Shown here: one piece after another, positions 7,156 through 13,992 of the stretch
How the letters are laid out: every line of letters starts with the position of its first letter
How positions within the stretch are numbered: the first letter of the stretch is position 1
From: Acidobacteriaceae bacterium
Lineage (GTDB): Bacteria > Acidobacteriota > Terriglobia > Terriglobales > Acidobacteriaceae
Assembly: GCA_021323655.1 (NCBI GenBank)
Contig: JAJPKO010000039.1
Location: 1 to 37,102, forward strand
Reading direction: 5' to 3'
Length of the DNA: 37,102 bases
Translations under genes and position numbers: made by a program
Notes under the pieces: model-generated
Told to the model about the DNA's origin: nothing
The model's input: only the letters and a program-made list of their open reading frames with translations
Database searches by the model: none

Positions 7156-8367
7156 TTGATCACCGATCGTGAAATCGAGGAAAGAGCGAACGAGTATCGC
7201 ATCAACCCAGTCGACGTGGAGAAGGACTACATCTACGGCTGGATTTTGCATGCTCTGTATACCCAATCGCCTCTCGGCAATCAATTGATCCTCAAAGGTG
7301 GCAATGGCCTGCGCAAGGCCTATCTTCCAAGCACCCGATTCTCAAAAGATCTCGATTTCTCCTCCCAAACAAAAATCGATCAGACGGTCTTGGAGCGTGA
7401 ATTGAAAATCATCTGCGGCCTGATCGAGCGCCAGACGGAGGTACGTTTCTCGCCTGATGAAACTATCGTGAAGAACAAGAACTTGCCGGCCGATATCGAC
7501 GCACTAGAAGCACGGCTGTATTTTAAGGGCTTTTTCGGTGAAGAGAATCTTACTCTTAAAGCCCAACTCGACATTACGCAATTCGACAGGATCTATCTTC
7601 CGATTCAGAGTCGACCGCTCCTCCACCCGTACTCGGACGGAGGTGCTTGTGCCGCGACTATTCGCTGTCAGAAGATCGAGGAGATTCTCGCCTCAAAGCT
7701 TACGACACTCCTTCATCGACGAAGGGCGGCGGATTTGTTCGATCTCTTCTACTCGATCATCTTTACCAAGGAATTCCAAGTCGAGCGCTTGCAGATAATA
7801 TCCACATTTCTTAAGAAATCAATCTTTGAACACCAAGCTGCGGCTGTGAAGAGCGAGTTGCTCGCTGTTCCGCTCGATGAATTCCGTCCACTTTGGGCAG
7901 AGGTTACCGCTCCAATTCGCAGCCTGTTTAATTTCGACTACGTTGTGAATAATTTCCGCTCGGTTATCGAATCGCTTTTCAGCATGGTAATTCGCTCTTC
8001 CGTCTCACCTGGTGTCGGGGCCCCCGGTGGCGGGACGGGGATACCTCAACTCGCTTCTCGGCAGGCGCTCGGATTCGGCACTCCGACCTATTTTGCGTGG
8101 GGCGTCAGGAATGCAATCGTCGCAGGCGGCCGGACGCAGACACTCGTTGAACTTGTATACGATGACGGCTTACGCCGTCTGGTTGAACCGTACAGGATTG
8201 AATACTATGTGAGAAAAAGTGACGGCGTCGGGCTCGAATACTTCTGGGGATATGACAGGACCGGCGGAAAAAGTGGTCCTGGCATCAAACGCTTCATTTG
8301 CGACAAGATTCGATCTGTCCGTCCAACCGAGATTGCGTTTGTTCCGCAGTTTCAAGCGGATTTCTAG
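7156..8367 (+). CDS. AbiEii-type nucleotidyltransferase fused to a C-terminal WYL domain
   Basis: This 403-residue protein starts at TTG 7156, with AGGAG at 7141-7145. Residues about 45-260 match the AbiEii/AbiGii nucleotidyltransferase toxin family: LKGGNGL at 46-52, then RFSKDLDF at 62-69 with the metal-binding aspartates D66 and D68. Known relatives (AbiE, MenT) block translation by modifying tRNA acceptor stems. Residues about 300-400 look like a WYL domain (VEPYRIEYYV, FWGYDR, then FICDKIRSV), a ligand sensor common in defence regulators. No AbiEi-like antitoxin gene is seen next to it, so the WYL domain may hold the toxin in check. An in-frame upstream extension to 6964 overlaps the previous gene and is not supported. 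Confidence 0.75.
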   Translation: MITDREIEERANEYRINPVDVEKDYIYGWILHALYTQSPLGNQLILKGGNGLRKAYLPSTRFSKDLDFSSQTKIDQTVLERELKIICGLIERQTEVRFSPDETIVKNKNLPADIDALEARLYFKGFFGEENLTLKAQLDITQFDRIYLPIQSRPLLHPYSDGGACAATIRCQKIEEILASKLTTLLHRRRAADLFDLFYSIIFTKEFQVERLQIISTFLKKSIFEHQAAAVKSELLAVPLDEFRPLWAEVTAPIRSLFNFDYVVNNFRSVIESLFSMVIRSSVSPGVGAPGGGTGIPQLASRQALGFGTPTYFAWGVRNAIVAGGRTQTLVELVYDDGLRRLVEPYRIEYYVRKSDGVGLEYFWGYDRTGGKSGPGIKRFICDKIRSVRPTEIAFVPQFQADF

Positions 8368-8435
8368 CTTGTCTGTCGAATAATGGTCATCGCCGAAGTG
8401 TAGTTCCGTATGATCGTCTAACGCCGCAGTGCCCG

Positions 8436-8801
8436 TCATGTCCTGCTTGAACCCTTCTCTCCGTTACACCACCAGTGGACGGCCTGGATATTGTCGGGAT
8501 GATCGTCCCTCCACGCCCCTCCCATGCCGCGCGGGCTAATGTGATCGGGCACGATGTCGTAGTAGTCGGTGAACTTCTCGTTGCAGAGAGCGCAGATTCC
8601 ATTTTGCGCCGCGATCTTTCTGTCCACCAGCTTCCGCATCTCGGCATTTGAACGGACTTCGCGATATCCACGAGGGTGTTGAGGATCGTCAATGCGACGG
8701 ATTCCCATCTGGCGCGCTCGCTTCTCCTTGGGGATCGGTTCCCGTCCGCAGCAAGCCACAGATCGATGGATCGGGCACAATTGATTTCGGCGGAGTCTCA
8801 T
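8436..8801 (-). CDS. HNH endonuclease
   Basis: This 121-residue protein has a CALC knuckle, the DHI segment of the HNH beta-beta-alpha-metal fold, the central DNIQ and the final VHWWC. ATG 8801 follows GGAGAG at a good distance; a longer reading to 8927 has no support. It is a stand-alone HNH nuclease or a restriction-like enzyme of unknown specificity. A broken relative of this gene lies at 13622-13800 on the same strand, with the shared segment IQAVHW preserved. It is convergent with the AbiEii-WYL gene. Confidence 0.8.
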   Translation of the reverse strand: MRLRRNQLCPIHRSVACCGREPIPKEKRARQMGIRRIDDPQHPRGYREVRSNAEMRKLVDRKIAAQNGICALCNEKFTDYYDIVPDHISPRGMGGAWRDDHPDNIQAVHWWCNGEKGSSRT

Positions 8802-8991
8802 AGTTCTCTCCAAGAACTGGTTGGGATTTGATTGAGTGCCTTCGGATGGATTGGCTGGAGTCCAATACTGGTCAGTTAGCAAACTGGAACACTGCGTCAT
8901 TGAATGAGGCCGTAGGCTGGCTATCATAATCAGTAGCTTGTAGTGGTCGTAATGGCAGGAGCGGAATAGGCGAGAGTGCGTCGCTCCTGCG

Positions 8992-9798
8992 ATGTTCTAC
9001 AGTCTCGCTTCATGCGGTGGGCAGGCGGGTGTGACGGTGGATCGACGGAGATGTCGAGGATGCGGGGCGGAGATGCGCGGCTCGCGGAGTCGGGAGCATA
9101 TCCTTCCTCAATGGTTGCACCCCTACATCGAAGTGCCGGGCGTGAGCCTCGAACACCGGGCGGTTGATGAAGAAGGAGCTCGCCTGTTAAGGAGTCATGA
9201 TCTCAAAAGTTTCGCGCTCAACTCGATCTGCACCCGCTGTAACAATGGCTGGATGTCCAGTCTCGAGACAGAGGTGAAGCCAATCCTCCTGCCGCTTATT
9301 AATGGAACGCGGTCCGCCCAGTCCCTCTCTGCGGATGAAAGAACAGTGCTTGCACGCTGGGCCTTCAAGACTGCCTTCATGATTCTCTCTGTCCAGAAAA
9401 CAGACTCAGTTCCTTGGAAGATTTTCGAAGATTGGGCCGTGGCGGGAGCCGGGGCCCCGGACCCGGCGGTGATCTTTGCACTCAGTGACATTCAGAGCAC
9501 ACCAGGCTTCGGCTATCTGACCGAATCGGATGATCTCGAGGACTCACCTGTCCATCCGGTTAATCTACGGGTGTCACTTTGCATCAGATCTCTGCTTCTT
9601 GTTGTCCTGCTTCCACTCGACGACAAGGGCCGAGTTCCCAGAAAAGGCCACGTGCTCTTTGAGCTCTTGTGGCCACTCAACACAGAAACCATCTTCCGGC
9701 CGACTGATGTGGGTCCCGAGATCAACAGAACGTACGGGGAATTCATCAAGTATCTGGCCGGCTTTGCGCACGCTGGAATTCAATCGCGAACTCTCTGA
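8992..9798 (+). CDS. Predicted HNH-type nuclease of a second family
   Basis: This protein is up to 268 residues long. It starts with a CRGCGA knuckle (about residues 21-26), followed by REHILPQWL and then CTRCNNGWM. This is the pattern of a zinc-bound HNH-like nuclease family in which EH..P.WL carries the catalytic histidine. The rest is mixed alpha-beta with no motif I recognise. The start is uncertain: ATG 8992 lacks a clear ribosome-binding site and GTG codons near 9031-9037 are alternatives. It lies between the HNH gene and the CBASS module, consistent with a defence function. Confidence 0.6.
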   Translation: MFYSLASCGGQAGVTVDRRRCRGCGAEMRGSRSREHILPQWLHPYIEVPGVSLEHRAVDEEGARLLRSHDLKSFALNSICTRCNNGWMSSLETEVKPILLPLINGTRSAQSLSADERTVLARWAFKTAFMILSVQKTDSVPWKIFEDWAVAGAGAPDPAVIFALSDIQSTPGFGYLTESDDLEDSPVHPVNLRVSLCIRSLLLVVLLPLDDKGRVPRKGHVLFELLWPLNTETIFRPTDVGPEINRTYGEFIKYLAGFAHAGIQSRTL

Positions 9799-9838
9799 TG
9801 CGGCTGATCCAACGCCCGGAGTCTGAGACCCAACTGGA

Positions 9839-10540
9839 TTACCAGGTCAGGCCCGCCTCCCTAGCGTCCGCTTCGGTGAACTTCAGACATTCCTCAGCCC
9901 GATCGAACGGGATCACTTCCGAGGTGATGTCTCGGATATCTCCGATCTGAAATCGGAATGGCCCCTCGATTCCGGTCTCGATCGCGATTCGATATTCGTT
10001 TTGATATGAGAAGCGCGATGACTTCCTGAATCTGCCAACCTTGCCTGAGTAGCTGTTCTCATCGAAGTACTCGACAGGCGCGCCTTGGAGCGGGAGCTTT
10101 TGCTCGAGCGCCGCTTTACTGATCCGATTCAGGAACTCCTGCGTATTTATGATCAGCACCAGAGAGTCTCCACCGAACCAATCATGCTCCGACGAAAAGA
10201 GAACATCCCGCACGGGCGTGGTGAGTGCATACAGACAGAACAGATTGCAGCGGGAGGTTCGATTCATGGCGACGGTGATGGGTCCGGCGAGATCTTCGCG
10301 GCTAATCTCGATTCGTCCGATTGTCGGAATTCCAGAATCGATGTAGGCTTCGCCGAGATGTTGCGGCTGCAGGATGGAATCGATGCCCTCATAACGATCT
10401 CCGCGCGCCGTGTCAGCCTCAAGACGTTGGAAGTACGATAGTGCGTTCATGTAGAGCAGACCGGTTCGGAAGTGCTCCATGTGTTCTTTACGCCCGAGCT
10501 TCATTAACACCATCCAGGGCAGCCCACTGGCATTGCGCAT
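9839..10540 (-). CDS. Unknown protein divergent from the CBASS operon
   Basis: This protein is about 233 residues, counted from ATG 10540. I do not recognise a family. Visible features are an N-terminal motif KLGRKEHMEHFRTGLLYMN and a central region with several acidic and aromatic residues. There is no signal peptide or membrane helix. A longer reading to 10786 runs through the AT-rich repeat region and is not preferred. It is head to head with the CD-NTase gene across a 222-base intergenic region containing palindromes, so the two may share control. I cannot say whether it belongs to CBASS. Confidence 0.55.
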   Translation of the reverse strand: MRNASGLPWMVLMKLGRKEHMEHFRTGLLYMNALSYFQRLEADTARGDRYEGIDSILQPQHLGEAYIDSGIPTIGRIEISREDLAGPITVAMNRTSRCNLFCLYALTTPVRDVLFSSEHDWFGGDSLVLIINTQEFLNRISKAALEQKLPLQGAPVEYFDENSYSGKVGRFRKSSRFSYQNEYRIAIETGIEGPFRFQIGDIRDITSEVIPFDRAEECLKFTEADAREAGLTW

Positions 10541-10570
10541 ATCTTCACCCGTCCTATAGGCCAGAATAAT

Positions 10571-10615
10571 ACAATATATTGTGGCAAGCATGCCAGCATG
10601 TCTATATATTGCGGC
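10571..10615. promoter_or_regulatory. Palindrome and paired AT-rich repeats between divergent genes
   Basis: ACAATATATTGT at 10571-10582 is a perfect 12-base palindrome. ATATATTGTGGC at 10574-10585 is repeated with one mismatch as ATATATTGCGGC at 10604-10615, exactly 30 bases away (about three helical turns). A CATG-rich stretch lies between them. The position, 31-75 bases upstream of the minus-strand start at 10540, suits an operator or promoter for that gene, and possibly for the CBASS genes on the other side. No known regulator can be named. Confidence 0.35.
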
Positions 10616-10762
10616 GCTATGCCATTTGATGTAGAATATAGAAAGAAATTCGTGTCGCTCTTCGGCTTCGAGATTAGGTGAACCATCTAGCCTCCCCCCA
10701 CTGGCAGTTTGGATTGCCACGACTCTATCTGCTTCGTGAACGGCACAGAGCTGGGGGTAACT

Positions 10763-11956
10763 ATGCCGGTTTCCAATCGTCACCACATCATCGAATCCAT
10801 CGCCCAGAAAATCGAGATTCCCGATTCCGCCTATGAAATTGCCGAGGCTCGGTATAGAGACCTAGGGACTTGGTTTGGACGCGCTGACTCGCATTGCGGA
10901 CCTTTCTCGCCGCACATCCTCGCTCAAGGATCGTTCCGACTCGGAACAGTCAATCGCCCGCTCAATGAGGACGCGACCTACGATCTGGACCTGAGCTGCA
11001 AGTTGGAAAGTGGAATCACCAAGGAGACTTGGACACAGGAGCAACTCAAAACTCTCGTCGGTCTGGATGTGGAGAGCTATCGCAAAGCTCGAAATATTCA
11101 AGAGCCGAAGGAAGAAAAGCATCGTTGCTGGAGACTTATCTATGCCGATGAGATGAGCTTTCACATGGATATTGTCCCCTGCATTCCCGAGGAGATGGTT
11201 GCGAGAAGGACAATCGAAGAGGCCATGCTCAAAGCGGGATCTGATCGTATGCTTGCCGAGCAAGTAGCGAACCTGACGGTTTCGATCACCGACAATCGGC
11301 ACCGAAATTATCGCAACCTGTGTTTCGACTGGAAGCTGAGTAATCCTGAAGGCTATGCTCGTTGGTTCGAATCGAGAATGAGACAGGCCAAGGACCTCCT
11401 CGAGAAGCGATTGATGGAGATGAAAAAGGCCAAGATCGACGACCTGCCCGCTTTTCGTTGGAAGACTCCCCTGCAGCGTTGCATCCAGCTATTGAAGCGT
11501 CATCGCGACATCATGTTCCGCAAAAATCCTGAGGTCCAGCCGATCTCAATTATCATTACGACGCTCGCAGCTCGCGCCTATCAGGGAGAAGGGGATCTGG
11601 GCGATGCGATGGAGCGCATTCTAAATGAGATGGGAACATTCGTCCGTGCCACCGCTCCTCGCGTGCCCAATCCCGTCAATCCGGCCGAAGACTTCGCCGA
11701 TAAGTGGTCTACTGCTGAAGGACGAAAGAACAAGTTGGAAGAGAACTTCAATGCATGGCTGGTTCAGGCAAGAGCAGACTTCACCACTATCGCGCGATCT
11801 CTCGATTCCGACTTCATCTCCGAACAAGCTCTCCAAAAGCTGGGGTCCCGCGTCAATACCGGCGCTTTGCGCGGTACCCTCTCGGCCCCAGCAGTGATCT
11901 TCACCCCGACCCAACACACGATCCGTGAAGCGCCCGCCAAACCGTGGATGTTGTGA
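10763..11956 (+). CDS. CBASS CD-NTase (cyclic-oligonucleotide synthase)
   Basis: This 397-residue protein has the nucleotidyltransferase signature QGSFRLGT at 55-62 (GS at 56-57), D74 and D76 in YDLDL, and the third carboxylate D136 in HMDIVP. All parts of the polymerase-beta-like active site are present. Such enzymes make cyclic di- or trinucleotides after phage infection and so activate a linked effector. ATG 10763 follows GGGGGT. The C-terminus ends in PWML rather than a glycine. The next genes encode an E2-like protein and a patatin, which define a CBASS operon. The clade and product nucleotide cannot be assigned by eye. Confidence 0.9.
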   Translation: MPVSNRHHIIESIAQKIEIPDSAYEIAEARYRDLGTWFGRADSHCGPFSPHILAQGSFRLGTVNRPLNEDATYDLDLSCKLESGITKETWTQEQLKTLVGLDVESYRKARNIQEPKEEKHRCWRLIYADEMSFHMDIVPCIPEEMVARRTIEEAMLKAGSDRMLAEQVANLTVSITDNRHRNYRNLCFDWKLSNPEGYARWFESRMRQAKDLLEKRLMEMKKAKIDDLPAFRWKTPLQRCIQLLKRHRDIMFRKNPEVQPISIIITTLAARAYQGEGDLGDAMERILNEMGTFVRATAPRVPNPVNPAEDFADKWSTAEGRKNKLEENFNAWLVQARADFTTIARSLDSDFISEQALQKLGSRVNTGALRGTLSAPAVIFTPTQHTIREAPAKPWML

Positions 11957-12604
11957 GTGCACGCAGGTACTATGGTCCCGGGCGTTGAAGTCTTTTTACA
12001 GCGCTATCCAAGGATGACCTTGCTTCCGATTGCGGGTCGGGAGGTCCTCCTGGAAGGTGAGCTTCAATTCTCCGCGACGGCTGCCAATCACCCTGAGATT
12101 TCTGACGCATACCGACTTCGGATTGCAGTGCCAGAAGAGTTTCCGTCCGCTCTCCCCGTCGTGGAAGAGCTGGATCACAAGATCCCTCGCAATGGCGATT
12201 TCCACGTCAACCCAGGTGGAAGTTTGTGCCTGGGATCTCCGCTCCGGCTGCTTCTGAAGTTGTCGAAGGTACCCACCTTGCCCGGCTATGCTTCTCATTG
12301 TCTTGTTCCGTATTTGTATGCCATCAGCCACAAACTGCAATTCGGAGGAAAGCTTCCTTTCCATGAACTCGACCACGGAAGGCCGGGGGAAATCGCGGAC
12401 TACGTCGAGCTGTTTGGTCTCCAACGACGAGAGCAAGCGGAACGGGCAATTCGATTGTTGGGCCTAAAAAAGAGGATCGCCAACAAATCGCCCTGCCCGT
12501 GTGAATGTGGGCGGCCACTGGGAAAATGCGTCTTCAATAAGAAGCTCGCCAAGATGCGACGGCTGGCGAGCCGTTCTTGGTTTCGCGCCCTGTCAACGCG
12601 ATAA
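11957..12604 (+). CDS. CBASS E2-like conjugating protein with cysteine-rich tail
   Basis: This 215-residue protein has an E2/UBC-like domain at about 15-155. The conserved core FHVNPGGSLCLGSP has the putative catalytic C91 and the preceding H83. E2-only proteins define type II-short CBASS, in which the E2 acts on the CD-NTase without an E1. The C-terminus carries CPCECGRPLGKC (C180, C182, C184, C191), similar to a SEC-C zinc motif. The GTG start at 11957 directly follows the CD-NTase stop; ATG 11972 is an alternative. The zinc tail may help substrate choice; this is inference. Confidence 0.8.
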   Translation: MHAGTMVPGVEVFLQRYPRMTLLPIAGREVLLEGELQFSATAANHPEISDAYRLRIAVPEEFPSALPVVEELDHKIPRNGDFHVNPGGSLCLGSPLRLLLKLSKVPTLPGYASHCLVPYLYAISHKLQFGGKLPFHELDHGRPGEIADYVELFGLQRREQAERAIRLLGLKKRIANKSPCPCECGRPLGKCVFNKKLAKMRRLASRSWFRALSTR

Positions 12605-12660
12605 TTGGAGGTCCTGCAAGCGCAGGCCCAGCGCAAAAGAACCGTTCTAAAGCGTAAGGA

Positions 12661-13638
12661 ATGGAGGAATCGACAGTGGCAGATCGGGCCCTGGCAAACG
12701 AAAATCAGGAATTCCGAATTCTCTCGATCGACGGAGGTGGGATCAAGGGCGTATTTCCTGCGGCTTTTTTGGCCGAGTTAGAAAAATCCCTTCCTGAGCC
12801 CATCTATCGCTATTTCGACCTGATTGCTGGAACCTCCACCGGGGGAATCATCGCGCTGGGCCTAGGGCTCGGCCTCTCCGCGTCAGCAATCACCAGCTTT
12901 TACGAGAAGTATGGCCCCAGCATATTTCCAGCAGCATTTCTATCCACTCCCATGAGACTCGTCCGCCAAATCTTCTCCTCCAAGTATTCCCCAGATGCGC
13001 TCCGGATCGCACTCGAAGGTGAATACAAACACAGCACTCTGGGTGACTCCAAGGTGCGACTGTTGATACCCAGCTTCAATGTTAATAATGGTGAAGTTCA
13101 CATTTATAAAACACGTCATCATGAGCGCTTCCGCACCGATTTTCGAGTGAGCATGGTGGATGTGGCTCTGGCGACAACCGCTGCTCCAACGTACTTCCCC
13201 ACTCATAAGGGAGCTGGTCAGGCACTCTACATCGATGGGGGATTATGGGCGAACAATCCCGTGGGCAACGCGGTTGTCGAAGCTGTCAGCTGGCTCGGTA
13301 TCAGTCCACAGAGAATGCGGGTGTTGTCCTTGGGTTGCACGCAGTTTCCTGCTTCGCTCACGGGTTTGTCCGGTGGAAGGGACTGGTTGCGTAAGGCACT
13401 CGAGGTCGCTCTGAGAGGGCAGTCTGGAGGAAGTTTGGGAATTGCCTATTCCTTGGTGAGCCACGAGCGGGTGATTCGAATCAATCCGGCTGTCCCGGCA
13501 AACAAATTCAAGCTCGATAAGGCAAAGACCATCCCAGAGTTAGCCGCATATGGCTACCTTGAAGCTCGAAAGGCATCGTCAGATTTGATTCCTCTCTTCT
13601 TCTCTGAACCTGCTCAGCCGTTTACGCCTTTACCCTGA
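12661..13638 (+). CDS. Patatin-like phospholipase, CapV-type CBASS effector
   Basis: This 325-residue patatin has the oxyanion motif DGGGIKG at 24-30, the nucleophile elbow GTSTGG at 57-62 (S59) and the catalytic aspartate in YIDGGLWANNP (about 192). CapV-type patatins are switched on by the CD-NTase product and degrade membrane phospholipids, killing the infected cell. ATG 12661 is adjacent to AAGGA; GTG 12676 has GGAGG at a better distance and may be the true start. A 56-base gap separates it from the E2 gene, in the same direction. Confidence 0.9.
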   Translation: MEESTVADRALANENQEFRILSIDGGGIKGVFPAAFLAELEKSLPEPIYRYFDLIAGTSTGGIIALGLGLGLSASAITSFYEKYGPSIFPAAFLSTPMRLVRQIFSSKYSPDALRIALEGEYKHSTLGDSKVRLLIPSFNVNNGEVHIYKTRHHERFRTDFRVSMVDVALATTAAPTYFPTHKGAGQALYIDGGLWANNPVGNAVVEAVSWLGISPQRMRVLSLGCTQFPASLTGLSGGRDWLRKALEVALRGQSGGSLGIAYSLVSHERVIRINPAVPANKFKLDKAKTIPELAAYGYLEARKASSDLIPLFFSEPAQPFTPLP

Positions 13639-13800
13639 TGCGCCTGCACATCCAATGGACCGCCTGGATGTGCTTGTGGAGATCATCCCGCCGCTACCGT
13701 AGATCCCCGCTGTGAAGCACAACCAGCGACATCTGCCGCCAGTTGCACCTCAATCACGAAGGCACAAAACTGCCTGCCATCGCGGAATATGGGGTATCCC
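13622..13800 (-). pseudogene. Decayed HNH endonuclease fragment
   Basis: The minus strand between the patatin and the restriction gene encodes the remains of an HNH endonuclease. One frame reads RDDLHKHIQAVHWMC, matching the end of the intact HNH at 8436-8801 (RDDHPDNIQAVHWWC). Just before it, MSLVVLHSGDLR is interrupted by an in-frame TAG. Further upstream, GRQFCAF lies in another frame, so at least one frameshift and one stop have accumulated. The N-terminal part is not found. It fills the right side of a 354-base gene-free stretch (13639-13992), of which the rest shows no gene. Confidence 0.7.
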
Positions 13801-13916
13801 GCCGCCTAGGTCGGGATTGGCAGGGGGCTTACCGCTCTTGTACACCCCGCATCAACTGAGTAACGACCCTCGACGAAAGCGCACTACAATTCCTGTAAAA
13901 GACACAATATCAAACA

Positions 13917-13933
13917 GATTGCGGGTTGCAATC
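13917..13933. promoter_or_regulatory. Inverted repeat upstream of the restriction gene
   Basis: GATTGC-GGGTT-GCAATC is a perfect 6-base inverted repeat with a 5-base loop, lying 60 bases before ATG 13993. It could be an operator or part of the promoter of the restriction-modification gene. No run of T follows, so it is not a terminator. Six-base repeats arise by chance fairly often. Confidence 0.25.
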
Positions 13934-13992
13934 TGACGATATGCTGTTAAAGTTGCGTCATTTTGCGGCTTGTCCAAGGCGGTACTTGTTCA

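Noticed and set aside
10541-10786. N-terminal extension of the unknown gene at 9839
   Set aside because: It runs through an AT-rich palindrome region and overlaps the CD-NTase start; ATG 10540 is more plausible.
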